Source: Candidatus Fermentibacter danicus (GTDB lineage: Bacteria > Fermentibacterota > Fermentibacteria > Fermentibacterales > Fermentibacteraceae). From it: 49,923 nucleotides of DNA. Under the pieces are notes generated by a model. The model was not told the origin of the DNA. It worked only from the letters and a program-made list of their open reading frames with translations, and did not search any database. A program made the position numbers and the translations under genes. The stretch lies in NCBI GenBank assembly GCA_001618605.1, contig LKHC01000119.1, positions 19,262 to 69,184 of the forward strand. Reading direction: 5' to 3'. This document shows, one piece after another, positions 8,823-16,267 of the stretch (position 1 is its first letter; each line of letters begins with the position of its first letter).

Positions 8823-10042
8823 GCATTCCGCTGCTGGCGGTTCTGCTCTGTCTGTCCGCATTCTTCAGCGGCAGCGAGTCGGCGCTGTTCAGCCTCGATC
8901 AGGTTCAGAAGAAGCGTATGGAGGGCTCCTCCGGAGGCAGGCGGGCCCTCCGCCTGCTCGAGCACCCTGACAGGCTCCTCTCGTCCATCCTCCTGGGCAA
9001 CACGCTCGTCAATGTGGCGGCATCCACCGTCGCCTCCCTGCTGGTCATGGACCTGGTCGAAGGGGATGCCGCCCTGGGGATCTCGGTCATAGGGATGACA
9101 CTGCTTCTGCTCGTCTTCGGAGAGATCTCCCCCAAGGCCTATGCCACGGTTCATGCGCAGAGAGTGGCCGAGGTCGTCTCCCGCCCCCTGTCGATCTATG
9201 TCGGCCTGGTTTCGTTCCTGTCCGTACTCCTCGCAAGGACGAGCCACGCCTGCGTGCGGCTCCTGGGCGCCGCCGGCAGGCCGCGGAAGCTCTCCGAGGC
9301 CGAGGTGATATCGCTGCTGGAGCTGGGGCACTCGGAGGGCGTTCTCGGCCGGGAGGCGCTGGTCACCGTCTCACTGCTCTCACTCGGGGAACGCCAGTGC
9401 AGGCAGGCGATGGTGCCGAGATCGGAGACCGTGGTCATCAGGCGCGGCTGGAGCCGCGACCGGATACTCTCGACGGTCAGGGAATCGGGTTATTCGAGAT
9501 ACCTGCTCCTCGACGACCCGGGGGACTCCGTTGCGGGATTCGTCGAATCGCGCGAGATCCTGTCCTGGAAAGAGGCCGGAGGGGAGGCGCCCTCCGTCTA
9601 CCCCATGCCGTTCTTCCCCGAGAACGCCACACTGGACGACGCGCTGCACGAACTGAGATCCTGCGGCGCGGGAATAGGCGCCGTCTTCGACGAGTACGGC
9701 GACTGGACCGGGATTCTCACCGTCGATGACATTCTCGAATTCGCAGTCTTCCATGCCATGAGCGGCCGCAAGGATCTTCCGGAGGGAGTCCACAGGAGCG
9801 GAGACGGATTCATCGTCCCCGGATCCCTGCGGGTGGAAACGGTGGAGAAGCTGCTGGACTGCGACATCGATCCCGAGTTCGCGGAAACCTGCGGAGGTTT
9901 CTTCGAGGAGGTGACCGGCCGGATTCCCGTCGGCGGTGAAGCGCTTTCGGTCGGCGGGGTCCGGATGACGGTTCTGACGATGGAAGGTCGGAGGATCGGC
10001 AGGATGCTGGTGGAGAAGACGGAAGGGGGCGATTCCGGATGA
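8819..10042 (+). CDS. CNNM/CorC-type transporter-like membrane protein (DUF21-CBS-HlyC), apparent CTG start
   Basis: The first recognisable ATG is at 8918, but the frame upstream to 8819 encodes a transmembrane segment followed by SGSESALFSLD, the conserved N-terminus of the DUF21 domain (usually SGSETALFS). No ATG, GTG or TTG exists between the in-frame stop at 8792 and 8918. CTG at 8819 lies six bases after GGGGAGG and overlaps the previous stop as CTGA, mirroring the ATGA/GTGA overlaps elsewhere, so I take it as the start (407 residues). After the membrane domain come a CBS pair (about 225-330) and a CorC/HlyC domain ending the protein. The family is linked to Mg2+/Co2+ efflux or membrane integrity. 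It is followed directly by a paralogue. Confidence 0.82.
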   Translation: MSIPLLAVLLCLSAFFSGSESALFSLDQVQKKRMEGSSGGRRALRLLEHPDRLLSSILLGNTLVNVAASTVASLLVMDLVEGDAALGISVIGMTLLLLVFGEISPKAYATVHAQRVAEVVSRPLSIYVGLVSFLSVLLARTSHACVRLLGAAGRPRKLSEAEVISLLELGHSEGVLGREALVTVSLLSLGERQCRQAMVPRSETVVIRRGWSRDRILSTVRESGYSRYLLLDDPGDSVAGFVESREILSWKEAGGEAPSVYPMPFFPENATLDDALHELRSCGAGIGAVFDEYGDWTGILTVDDILEFAVFHAMSGRKDLPEGVHRSGDGFIVPGSLRVETVEKLLDCDIDPEFAETCGGFFEEVTGRIPVGGEALSVGGVRMTVLTMEGRRIGRMLVEKTEGGDSG

Positions 10043-11004
10043 ACGTCTGGGAATGGCTCCTCATGGTCGCATCCTTCCTGCTGACCGCGTTCGCAAGCGG
10101 ATCGGAGACCGCATTTTCTTCCGCGAGCAGGATCAGGGCGTTCGCAAGGGCTCGCGAGGGAGAGCCGAGGGCGTCCCTCACGGTTAGGTTCATGAAGAAT
10201 CCGGAGCGTTACCTCACAGCCACCCTCGTGGGGACGAACATCGGAACCGTCCTGTGCTCCAACCTCTCGGCGCGCATGGCCAAAGCCACGGGACAGCCCT
10301 GGGTCGAGACGGTCACCGCCATATCCGTGGGGCTGCTGATCCTGGTCTTTGCCGAAGTCGTGCCCAAGCACGCAGCCTTCGTCTTCCGCGACGCCATCGT
10401 GGACAGGATCGCCCTGCCGTTGTCGGTGATGAGGGCGGTCCTCTACCCGATAGTCGTCGTCGCGGGCTACCTGCCGCGTCTGCTGATGGGCGGCAGGGAA
10501 TCCTCCAGGTTCTTCGAGAGCAGGGAGGAGGTCAGATCCTACCTCAATTCGGAGGGCGACGAGTCGGCCAGGGACGCCGACAGGGTGCTGGATCTCGGAA
10601 CCGCCTCCGTGGAAAGGCGGATGAAAGCTCTCGACTCCTTCCCGTCGATCTCCTCCGACATATCCAGGGCGGATGCCATGAGGATGGCGTTCTCGCATAA
10701 GTCCAAGTTCATACTGGTCTTCGAGCCCGGCGGGAAGACGCTTTCCGGGATGGTCAGGACTTCAGCCCTGCTGAGGCATGAGGGGGACTGGGATCTGTCC
10801 AGGATGACGGAGGGCATGCCGTATTTCGAGCGTTCCACCGTTCTGGGGAAGGCTCTCTACGACCTGAGAAGAGCGGGCGCCCCCGCGGGCGTCGTGATGG
10901 GACCGTCGGGCCAGCCCGAGGGTCTGATCGATTCCGACATCATCGTCGATGCGATCATCGGGGAGGCCGTCAGCAGGCCTCTGGAACCACTGGGCAGGCT
11001 GTGA
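10039..11004 (+). CDS. Second CNNM/CorC-type membrane protein (DUF21 plus CBS-like region)
   Basis: 321 residues, ATG overlapping the previous stop (ATGA). The N-terminus has a hydrophobic helix, then SGSETAFSSASR, the DUF21 signature, and further hydrophobic segments including LLILVFAEVVPKHAAF (the usual GEI-PK block reads AEVVPK). The C-terminal half (about 200-310) is a divergent CBS pair ending LIDSDIIVDAIIG. The CorC/HlyC domain found in its neighbour is missing. Adjacent DUF21 pairs occur in other bacteria and may form heterodimers; that is inference here. Substrate unknown, probably divalent cations. Confidence 0.82.
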   Translation: MNVWEWLLMVASFLLTAFASGSETAFSSASRIRAFARAREGEPRASLTVRFMKNPERYLTATLVGTNIGTVLCSNLSARMAKATGQPWVETVTAISVGLLILVFAEVVPKHAAFVFRDAIVDRIALPLSVMRAVLYPIVVVAGYLPRLLMGGRESSRFFESREEVRSYLNSEGDESARDADRVLDLGTASVERRMKALDSFPSISSDISRADAMRMAFSHKSKFILVFEPGGKTLSGMVRTSALLRHEGDWDLSRMTEGMPYFERSTVLGKALYDLRRAGAPAGVVMGPSGQPEGLIDSDIIVDAIIGEAVSRPLEPLGRL

Positions 11005-13040
11005 AACCCGGGGAGAGAGCGGGCGGAGTCTCCTTCCTCGACCCGGGCGCCTGTCCGGCCCCCCCTTCCGGGGGGCACCCGCCTGTTCCGGACGGACCCT
11101 GCGTGCTCAGGCGATCGAAGGACAGGGATCGGGCCCTAGTGCTCCTGAGCCCGTGGATCAGGGCCGGTCTGCCCTGGGTCGTTCTCGCACCCGTCGAGGA
11201 GACCATGGCATGGCTTTCGGCCGGCGCCTGGGCCGTGCTTCCGGAGAATCTGCCGGACGACATCGCCGCAGCCTGCGCAGGGCGTCTCTTCGAGAAGGTC
11301 AGATCGGCCAGGGATGAGAGCCCGCTCACGGGGCTTCCCGGAAACACGAGAATCGCCGCCGCACTGCGGAGTGCGATCGATTCGGGCGGAGCATCCGCCG
11401 CCTATGTGGACATCACGGACTTCAAGCCCTTCAACGACTACTACGGATTCGCAAGGGGGGACGCCGTCATAAGGGCTCTCTCCGAAATCCTGGAGGCTTC
11501 GGGGGCCGATCTTTTCGTAGGCCATATCGGAGGCGACGACTTCATCTGCGCCGGCCCCCGGGAGAGACTGGAGCTGGCGATGGCTTCGGTCAGGGAGGAA
11601 TTCAGATCCCGTGCGCCCGCCTTCTATTCCGAGCACGACAGGATGCGCGGAGGTATCGAGACGCTGGACAGGTATGGCCGGTTCAGGTTCTTCCCCTTCG
11701 TCGACATCTGCGTCGTCATCATCGATCTGGAGCGCGGCATGACGCTGGAGCGGCTCGCGAGGGACGCCGGAATCGCCAAAAAGGCCAGCCGGGGGGATCT
11801 GGTTCCCGCCACTCTCTCGGACATGATCCTGTCCCGCGCCGATGGAGAGCGGGATCAGGCGGGAGACGCAGAGAGGGGATACGCGGGAATCGGATCGGAC
11901 TGGCTGCGGCTTATGGACTTCGGCTCATACGGGTATTCGGACGCCAAGGCCGTCGTCGAGGCTGCAGGCGTGACCGGTGACAGGAGGGCCTCTAGCCTGC
12001 TCGAAGGAATCCTCGACGGCGATCTTCCCCCCGGGCTCCGGAAGAGCGCGGCATTGTCGCTCGGTTCGCTGGCAAGTCCCGGGTCGTCCGATATCCTCAG
12101 GCGATCGGTAAGGGACCCGAGCCCCCATGTCAGAACCAGATCCGTGCAGGCGCTCGCTCTCAGCGGCGACGCCGATTCTCCGCAGATACTGGAAGCGTGT
12201 CTGGATGATCCGAACACCTGGGTGAGGCGTGCCGCCCTGGTGGCGGTCGGCGCCCGGAGAACCCCCAACGCCGCAGGTCTTCTTCTCGGAAGGCTCGAAA
12301 GACCCGCCCGCGGCACGCGGGACGATTTCGCCGAGCGCTCATCGGCCCTCGAAGGGCTGGCCCTGCTGGCGGACAGGGCGGCTTTCGCCCCACTGGCGCT
12401 GATCGGCTCCAGACCTGACCCGGGACGCGTGGATCGAGGCGCTCTGTGGAAGGCGATCGCAGCTTCGGGAGGCGACGAAGGCGCCCTGATGATATGCAGG
12501 GCGGCTCCGGGTGAACGGGACGCCGCTCTGGCTCTTCACTGGATCAATCCGGCAGCCCTGTCTCCCGGGATGCTCCGCATGGTCGAGGAGACCGCCTCCG
12601 GATTGCTGACGACGGAGTGCAGGCTGCCTGCCATGAGGTGCCTCGCCGGACTTCCCGGGAGGGGAGGGCGCGTCCTCCAGTCCGCGGTCGACCATCTGGC
12701 CGGCGGGCTGGACGGCTACGAGTTCGGGCTGGCCGTGACCGTCATGGAGAAGAGGGGACTGCGCCCGGGCAATGCGCTTCTGGCGCGTGTGGCCGCGGCG
12801 TCGTCCGATGGCCGCCTGGAATACAGGAACGAGGATATCGTAGCTCTGATAAGGCTGGCCGCGAGCACGGGAACACTTCCCGGAGCCTTTCTACCGCTCA
12901 TGCGGAGCAGGAGGAGGGAGGTCGCTCTCGCAGCGGCACGGGCCGCCCTTCATGTCGCACAGAGACTTCTCGCTCAAAAGCGGACGTGGTGCCGGAGGAG
13001 GGAGTCGAACCCTCACGCCCTTTCGGACAGTGGATTTTGA
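11001..13040 (+). CDS. GGDEF-like domain protein with HEAT repeats; 3' end lies inside antisense tRNA-Leu
   Basis: 679 residues from a GTG that overlaps the previous stop (GTGA). Residues 1-95 are weakly receiver-like, with a strand-helix pattern and a WVVLAP segment. About 105-255 is a GGDEF-type fold: SPLTGLPGNTR, VDITDFKPFNDYYGF, then GGDDF at 177-181, where the usual Glu is Asp. Residues about 305-660 are HEAT-type helical repeats. Whether it makes cyclic di-GMP is uncertain given GGDDF. There is no stop before the tRNA gene: the frame runs 54 bases into tRNA-Leu on the other strand and ends at TGA 13038-13040, so the last 17 or so residues are encoded by antisense tRNA sequence. Confidence 0.72.
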   Translation: MKPGERAGGVSFLDPGACPAPPSGGHPPVPDGPCVLRRSKDRDRALVLLSPWIRAGLPWVVLAPVEETMAWLSAGAWAVLPENLPDDIAAACAGRLFEKVRSARDESPLTGLPGNTRIAAALRSAIDSGGASAAYVDITDFKPFNDYYGFARGDAVIRALSEILEASGADLFVGHIGGDDFICAGPRERLELAMASVREEFRSRAPAFYSEHDRMRGGIETLDRYGRFRFFPFVDICVVIIDLERGMTLERLARDAGIAKKASRGDLVPATLSDMILSRADGERDQAGDAERGYAGIGSDWLRLMDFGSYGYSDAKAVVEAAGVTGDRRASSLLEGILDGDLPPGLRKSAALSLGSLASPGSSDILRRSVRDPSPHVRTRSVQALALSGDADSPQILEACLDDPNTWVRRAALVAVGARRTPNAAGLLLGRLERPARGTRDDFAERSSALEGLALLADRAAFAPLALIGSRPDPGRVDRGALWKAIAASGGDEGALMICRAAPGERDAALALHWINPAALSPGMLRMVEETASGLLTTECRLPAMRCLAGLPGRGGRVLQSAVDHLAGGLDGYEFGLAVTVMEKRGLRPGNALLARVAAASSDGRLEYRNEDIVALIRLAASTGTLPGAFLPLMRSRRREVALAAARAALHVAQRLLAQKRTWCRRRESNPHALSDSGF

Positions 13041-13072
13041 GTCCACCGCGTCTGCCATTCCGCCACTCCGGC
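12987..13072 (-). tRNA. tRNA-Leu (anticodon CAA)
   Basis: Read on the minus strand, the acceptor arm GCCGGAG pairs with CTCCGGC, followed by discriminator A and an encoded CCA (12987-12989). The anticodon stem GTGGA/TCCAC encloses loop CTCAAAA, giving CAA, which reads UUG. A long variable arm (TGTCCGAAAGGGCG region) confirms a class II tRNA. The T arm carries GGTTCGA. The 3' half overlaps the end of the convergent GGDEF/HEAT reading frame. Confidence 0.96.
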
Positions 13073-13093
13073 AAGTGGATCGAAGGTCGCGGG

Positions 13094-13122
13094 AATGTAG
13101 GTCCGTTCCGGGTCCCGGTCAA
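13094..13122 (-). promoter_or_regulatory. Promoter of tRNA-Leu
   Basis: Minus strand TTGACC (13117-13122) and TACATT (13094-13099) are separated by 17 bases, close to the sigma-70 consensus. Predicted initiation is about 15 bases before the mature tRNA 5' end. Confidence 0.7.
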
Positions 13123-13132
13123 CACGGGTTTC

Positions 13133-13160
13133 TTGACACGCGGGGCCTCATCCTTGTAGT
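13133..13160 (+). promoter_or_regulatory. Promoter of the tRNA-Met/tRNA-Val unit
   Basis: A perfect -35 TTGACA (13133-13138) is followed after 16 bases by TGTAGT (13155-13160). Initiation would fall near 13167, about 8 bases before the mature 5' end of tRNA-Met. It is back to back with the tRNA-Leu promoter. Confidence 0.72.
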
Positions 13161-13174
13161 TTCGCAGCGGCCAG

Positions 13175-13251
13175 GGGCCCATAGCTCAGTTGGCTAGAGC
13201 CACCGGCTCATAACCGGTCGGTCCCTGGTTCGAGTCCAGGTGGGCCCACCA
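13175..13251 (+). tRNA. tRNA-Met (anticodon CAT), elongator type
   Basis: Acceptor GGGCCCA pairs with TGGGCCC, then A and an encoded CCA. The anticodon stem ACCGG/CCGGT encloses loop CTCATAA, giving CAT. The first pair is G-C and the three consecutive G-C pairs of initiators are absent, so this is not tRNA-fMet. A lysidine-modified tRNA-Ile(CAT) cannot be fully excluded. Confidence 0.93.
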
Positions 13252-13265
13252 GAGTTTCAACGCGA

Positions 13266-13342
13266 GGGCGGGTAGCTCAGTTGGTTAGAGCACAAGCTTC
13301 ACACGTTTGGGGTCGCAGGTTCGACTCCTGTCCCGCCCACCA
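13266..13342 (+). tRNA. tRNA-Val (anticodon CAC)
   Basis: Acceptor GGGCGGG pairs with CCCGCCC, then A and encoded CCA. The D arm is standard; anticodon stem CAAGC/GTTTG, with one G-T pair, encloses loop TTCACAC, giving CAC for GUG codons. It is 14 bases after tRNA-Met and surely on the same transcript. Confidence 0.95.
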
Positions 13343-13406
13343 GCCATGTCCGGCGCATTGTTGTACGGGAACGGAATAAACCCCGGAACATGCCGGGCCG
13401 GTACGG

Positions 13407-13440
13407 CGGGGTGTGCCAATGGCACACCCCGTTCGCTTTT
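13407..13440 (+). terminator. Rho-independent-type terminator after the tRNA pair
   Basis: An 11-bp perfect stem, CGGGGTGTGCC with its complement, closes on a three-base AAT loop (13407-13431) and is followed by TTCGCTTTT. The T tract is interrupted, but stem strength and position after tRNA-Val support a terminator. The hairpin also contains an in-frame ATG (13413) for the next gene, which argues against that start. Confidence 0.68.
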
Positions 13441-13454
13441 ATACGGAGGCTGAT

Positions 13455-14183
13455 GTGGAACAGACCCTTTCCGGTCTCCTGAAACTCCAGGAATCCGACT
13501 CCATGCTGGACAGGGCCAGGGCGGAGCTGGAAGGCATCCCCGGAGAACTCTCGCTCGTCGAGTCGGAACTGTCCGCAGCAAGGGCGGAGTTCGCCGTGGT
13601 CGAGGCCAGGCTGTCGGAACTCGGCGCGGTCATGAAGAAATGCGAGGAGGAGAAGGCCGATTCCATCCGGAAGCTGGCCGAATACAAGACGAAGCTCCTG
13701 TCGCTCAGGACCAACGCCGAATACAAGGCGATGCTCGAACAGATATCATTTGTCGAGCGCAGGATGGACGATCTCGACAGCCGCATTCTCGAAACGATGT
13801 ACGAGGAGGATGCCGCCCGGAAGGACATAGCCGATGCGGGCCGAAAGCTCGAGAGATACACCGAGAGGGCGAACCGCAAGAAGGAGCTGCTGGCCGAGAG
13901 GGAATCCGTTCTGAAGGCGGAAGTGGACCGGCTGTCCGGCGACAGGAGCGGGACCGCCTCGGCAGTCCCGATCAGGCTTCTCAGGAAGTACGAGCAACTG
14001 AGGGCATCCGGTCGCTCCTGCGCAGTCGTCGGCCTCGTCCGGGGCGCCTGCGGAGGCTGCCACACGAACGTCCCGCCCCAGAACGCGGTGGAGATAAGCC
14101 AGGGAATCCCCTATTCATGTCCGATATGCGGACGGTACATAGTCGATCTGGACGGGAACCGTCCCTCGGAAGAGGACATTTAG
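13455..14183 (+). CDS. Coiled-coil protein with C-terminal C4 zinc ribbon (CdsZ/DUF164-like)
   Basis: 242 residues from GTG 13455, which has a GGAGG five bases upstream; the earlier ATG at 13413 lies in the terminator hairpin and has no ribosome site. Residues about 5-175 are charged, heptad-rich helix predicting a long antiparallel coiled coil. The C-terminus has CGGC and CPIC pairs about 20 residues apart, forming a zinc ribbon. This architecture is the zf-RING_7/DUF164 family, found in many bacteria and of unclear role (possibly nucleic-acid or translation related). rnpB begins within a few bases of the stop, a neighbourhood seen for this family elsewhere. Confidence 0.85.
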   Translation: MEQTLSGLLKLQESDSMLDRARAELEGIPGELSLVESELSAARAEFAVVEARLSELGAVMKKCEEEKADSIRKLAEYKTKLLSLRTNAEYKAMLEQISFVERRMDDLDSRILETMYEEDAARKDIADAGRKLERYTERANRKKELLAERESVLKAEVDRLSGDRSGTASAVPIRLLRKYEQLRASGRSCAVVGLVRGACGGCHTNVPPQNAVEISQGIPYSCPICGRYIVDLDGNRPSEEDI

Positions 14184-14185
14184 TC

Positions 14186-14550
14186 GGAGAGGCAGGGCCG
14201 GGCGGGCAGCCGCCCCTTCGGGGGAGGAAAGTCCGGGCACCACAGGGCAGGGCGCCGGGTAGCACCCGGTTCCGGCAACGGAAAGAAAGCGCCACAGAAA
14301 CGAAACCGCCGCCATGCGGCAAGGGTGAAAAGGTGGGGTAAGAGCCCACCGGGACCGGGGCAATCCGGTTCGCAAGGCAAGCCTCGCCCGGTGCAAGGCC
14401 TAATAGGGAGGGAGTCCCCGCGGACTGGGAGTCGCCCGCTCCCCGAACCTCCGGGTCGGCCGCTGGAGGCTCCGGGCAACCGGAGTCCTAGATGGATGGC
14501 TGCCGCCTTTCGAGGCACAGAACCCGGCTTACAGCCCGACCCTGCCCACT
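14186..14550 (+). ncRNA. rnpB: RNase P RNA, bacterial class A
   Basis: The conserved 5' block GAGGAAAGTCCGGGC (14224-14238) and 3' block ACAGAACCCGGCTTACAG (ending 14534) are both present, with GGGTAAGAGCCCACCG and AGATGGATGGCTGCC between them. Positions 14191-14203 pair with 14534-14546, with one C/A mismatch, to form the P1 helix, which fixes the ends to within a few bases. The RNA is the catalytic subunit that trims tRNA 5' leaders. It lies between the zinc-ribbon gene and recJ with almost no spacer. No clear separate promoter was identified. Confidence 0.95.
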
Positions 14551-14566
14551 CCCGGAGCCGCCCCGG

Positions 14567-16267
14567 ATGAACAGATGGATCGCAAGGCACTCGACAAGAC
14601 CTGAGCCGGACATCGAATCGGCCCGCATCCCGGGCGTGCCCGACCCGGTGGCCCTGGTGCTGGCTCGACGCGGGTTCGCTCCTGCATCCGCAGCGAGGTT
14701 CCTGGAGCCATCCCCTTCGGATCTCTCACACTGGAGCGACATCCCAGGCATGGAGGACGCGGCGCGGCTGATCGCGGAAGCAGCGGCCGCAGGGGCACGG
14801 ATCCTCGTCTGGGGGGATTTCGATGCAGACGGGCTGACGGCCTCCGCGATCCTCCACGGCGCCGTCGAGAGGGCGGGAGGCGCCTGCTCCGTGCACATAC
14901 CGGACAGGATGGGTGACGGCTACGGCCTCGGCGTGAGCGCAGTCGAGGTCGCGAAGGTCGCCCGGGCCGATCTGCTGGTCACAGTGGACTGCGGGATAAG
15001 CGCATGCGACGGGATCGCCGCACTGGAGGCGGCCGGCATACGGACGGTCGTGACCGACCATCACGAGCCCGGAGGAGAACTCCCCGCCGCTTCGGCCGTC
15101 GTCGATCCATGCATGCACGGAAGGGATGCCCCCTGGAGCTTCCTCTCCGGATCGGGCACCGCTCTGATGCTCGGCAGGGCTCTCGATGCGATTTCCGGAT
15201 CGCCTCCGGAATGCGATTCCGCCCTTGCACTGGCATGTGTCGGAACGATCTGCGACGTGGTCCCCCTTTCCGGCGACAACAGGACGATCGCCAGGCTGGG
15301 GCTCGAAGCCCTGCGGCGGGGCTCCGTCCCGGGGCTGTCGGCCCTGGCGTCCCGGGCGGGATTCGACATCGAGGAAGCCTCGGGGACCGACGTCTCCTTC
15401 AGAATCGGCCCGAGGCTCAACTCATGCGGTCGCATCGCCACTGCCTCCCCCGCGCTCGATCTTCTCCTCTCCGGGACATTCGAGGAGGCGGTCGGACCGG
15501 CATCCGAGCTGGAAGCCCACAACGACGCACGCAGGCTTCTCGACAGGAAGGTCTTCGACGAAGCCTCCAGGATGGCGGCCTCCTGCGCTGACGATCCCGC
15601 AGTCGTACTGGCCTCCCCGTCCTGGCACAAGGGAGTGATAGGCATAGCCGCTTCCCGGCTTGCCTCGGAACTCGACAAACCGGTCATCCTGTGCGCAGTG
15701 GACCCGGACGGCGGCGCCAGAGGCTCGGCGCGCGGCGTGCCCGGCCTGAACCTCTTCGAGATACTCAGTTCGATGAGCGATATGCTCGGCAATTTCGGCG
15801 GTCACGCCGGTGCGGCCGGGCTCGAATTCCGCTTCGATTCGTTCGGATCGCTGAAGGACAGGTTCTGCGGCGAAGTAGCCGCACGCAGCGGCGACCGTGA
15901 ACAGGCCGGAGCCATCCTTCTCGACGGGAGGCTCCGGAGGAGCGATCTCACCCAGGATCTGGTCGAGGCGATCTCCAGAATGGAGCCTTTCGGGGAAGGG
16001 AACGAGGAACCCGTATGGATCACCGGGAACTCCCACCTCCTCGACTGGAGCCGCGTGGGCGGCGGTGAGCATCTGAGCTGCAGATTCTCCATCGACGGCG
16101 GCAGATTCCAGGCCATCGGGTTCGGGATGGGACGGATGGAACGGCCCGCCCACGGCCCCCTCGATCTGGCCTACTGCCTGAGACTCGACACGTTCCGCGG
16201 CAGGAGGGAGCTCAGACTCCACCTGCGCGACATCAGGCCCGCCAGGAGTACCGATGGTCGGGCTTGA
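14567..16267 (+). CDS. recJ: Single-stranded-DNA-specific exonuclease RecJ
   Basis: 566 residues from ATG 14567, preceded by GGAG at nine bases; an upstream in-frame ATG (14492) lies inside rnpB. The DHH phosphoesterase motifs are clear: DFDADG at 84-89, a TVDCG strand, and DHH at 164-166, followed by a DHHA1 domain with GGHAGAAG near 410, and a C-terminal OB-fold region. RecJ degrades ssDNA 5'-3' in recombination and repair with Mn2+. Length is typical. It overlaps dinG by 14 bases, making a small DNA-repair unit. Confidence 0.94.
   Translation: MNRWIARHSTRPEPDIESARIPGVPDPVALVLARRGFAPASAARFLEPSPSDLSHWSDIPGMEDAARLIAEAAAAGARILVWGDFDADGLTASAILHGAVERAGGACSVHIPDRMGDGYGLGVSAVEVAKVARADLLVTVDCGISACDGIAALEAAGIRTVVTDHHEPGGELPAASAVVDPCMHGRDAPWSFLSGSGTALMLGRALDAISGSPPECDSALALACVGTICDVVPLSGDNRTIARLGLEALRRGSVPGLSALASRAGFDIEEASGTDVSFRIGPRLNSCGRIATASPALDLLLSGTFEEAVGPASELEAHNDARRLLDRKVFDEASRMAASCADDPAVVLASPSWHKGVIGIAASRLASELDKPVILCAVDPDGGARGSARGVPGLNLFEILSSMSDMLGNFGGHAGAAGLEFRFDSFGSLKDRFCGEVAARSGDREQAGAILLDGRLRRSDLTQDLVEAISRMEPFGEGNEEPVWITGNSHLLDWSRVGGGEHLSCRFSIDGGRFQAIGFGMGRMERPAHGPLDLAYCLRLDTFRGRRELRLHLRDIRPARSTDGRA

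Noticed and set aside
12971-12982. CGCT/AGCG hairpin as terminator of tRNA-Leu
   Set aside because: Four-base stem, no T tract on the minus strand, and inside a coding region.
13175-13251. Initiator tRNA-fMet
   Set aside because: The first acceptor pair is matched and the three G-C pairs of the anticodon stem are missing.
13413-13455. ATG start at 13413 for the zinc-ribbon protein
   Set aside because: It lies within the terminator hairpin and lacks a ribosome site; GTG 13455 has GGAGG.
14492-14566. Upstream ATG start for recJ
   Set aside because: The region is the conserved 3' part of rnpB.
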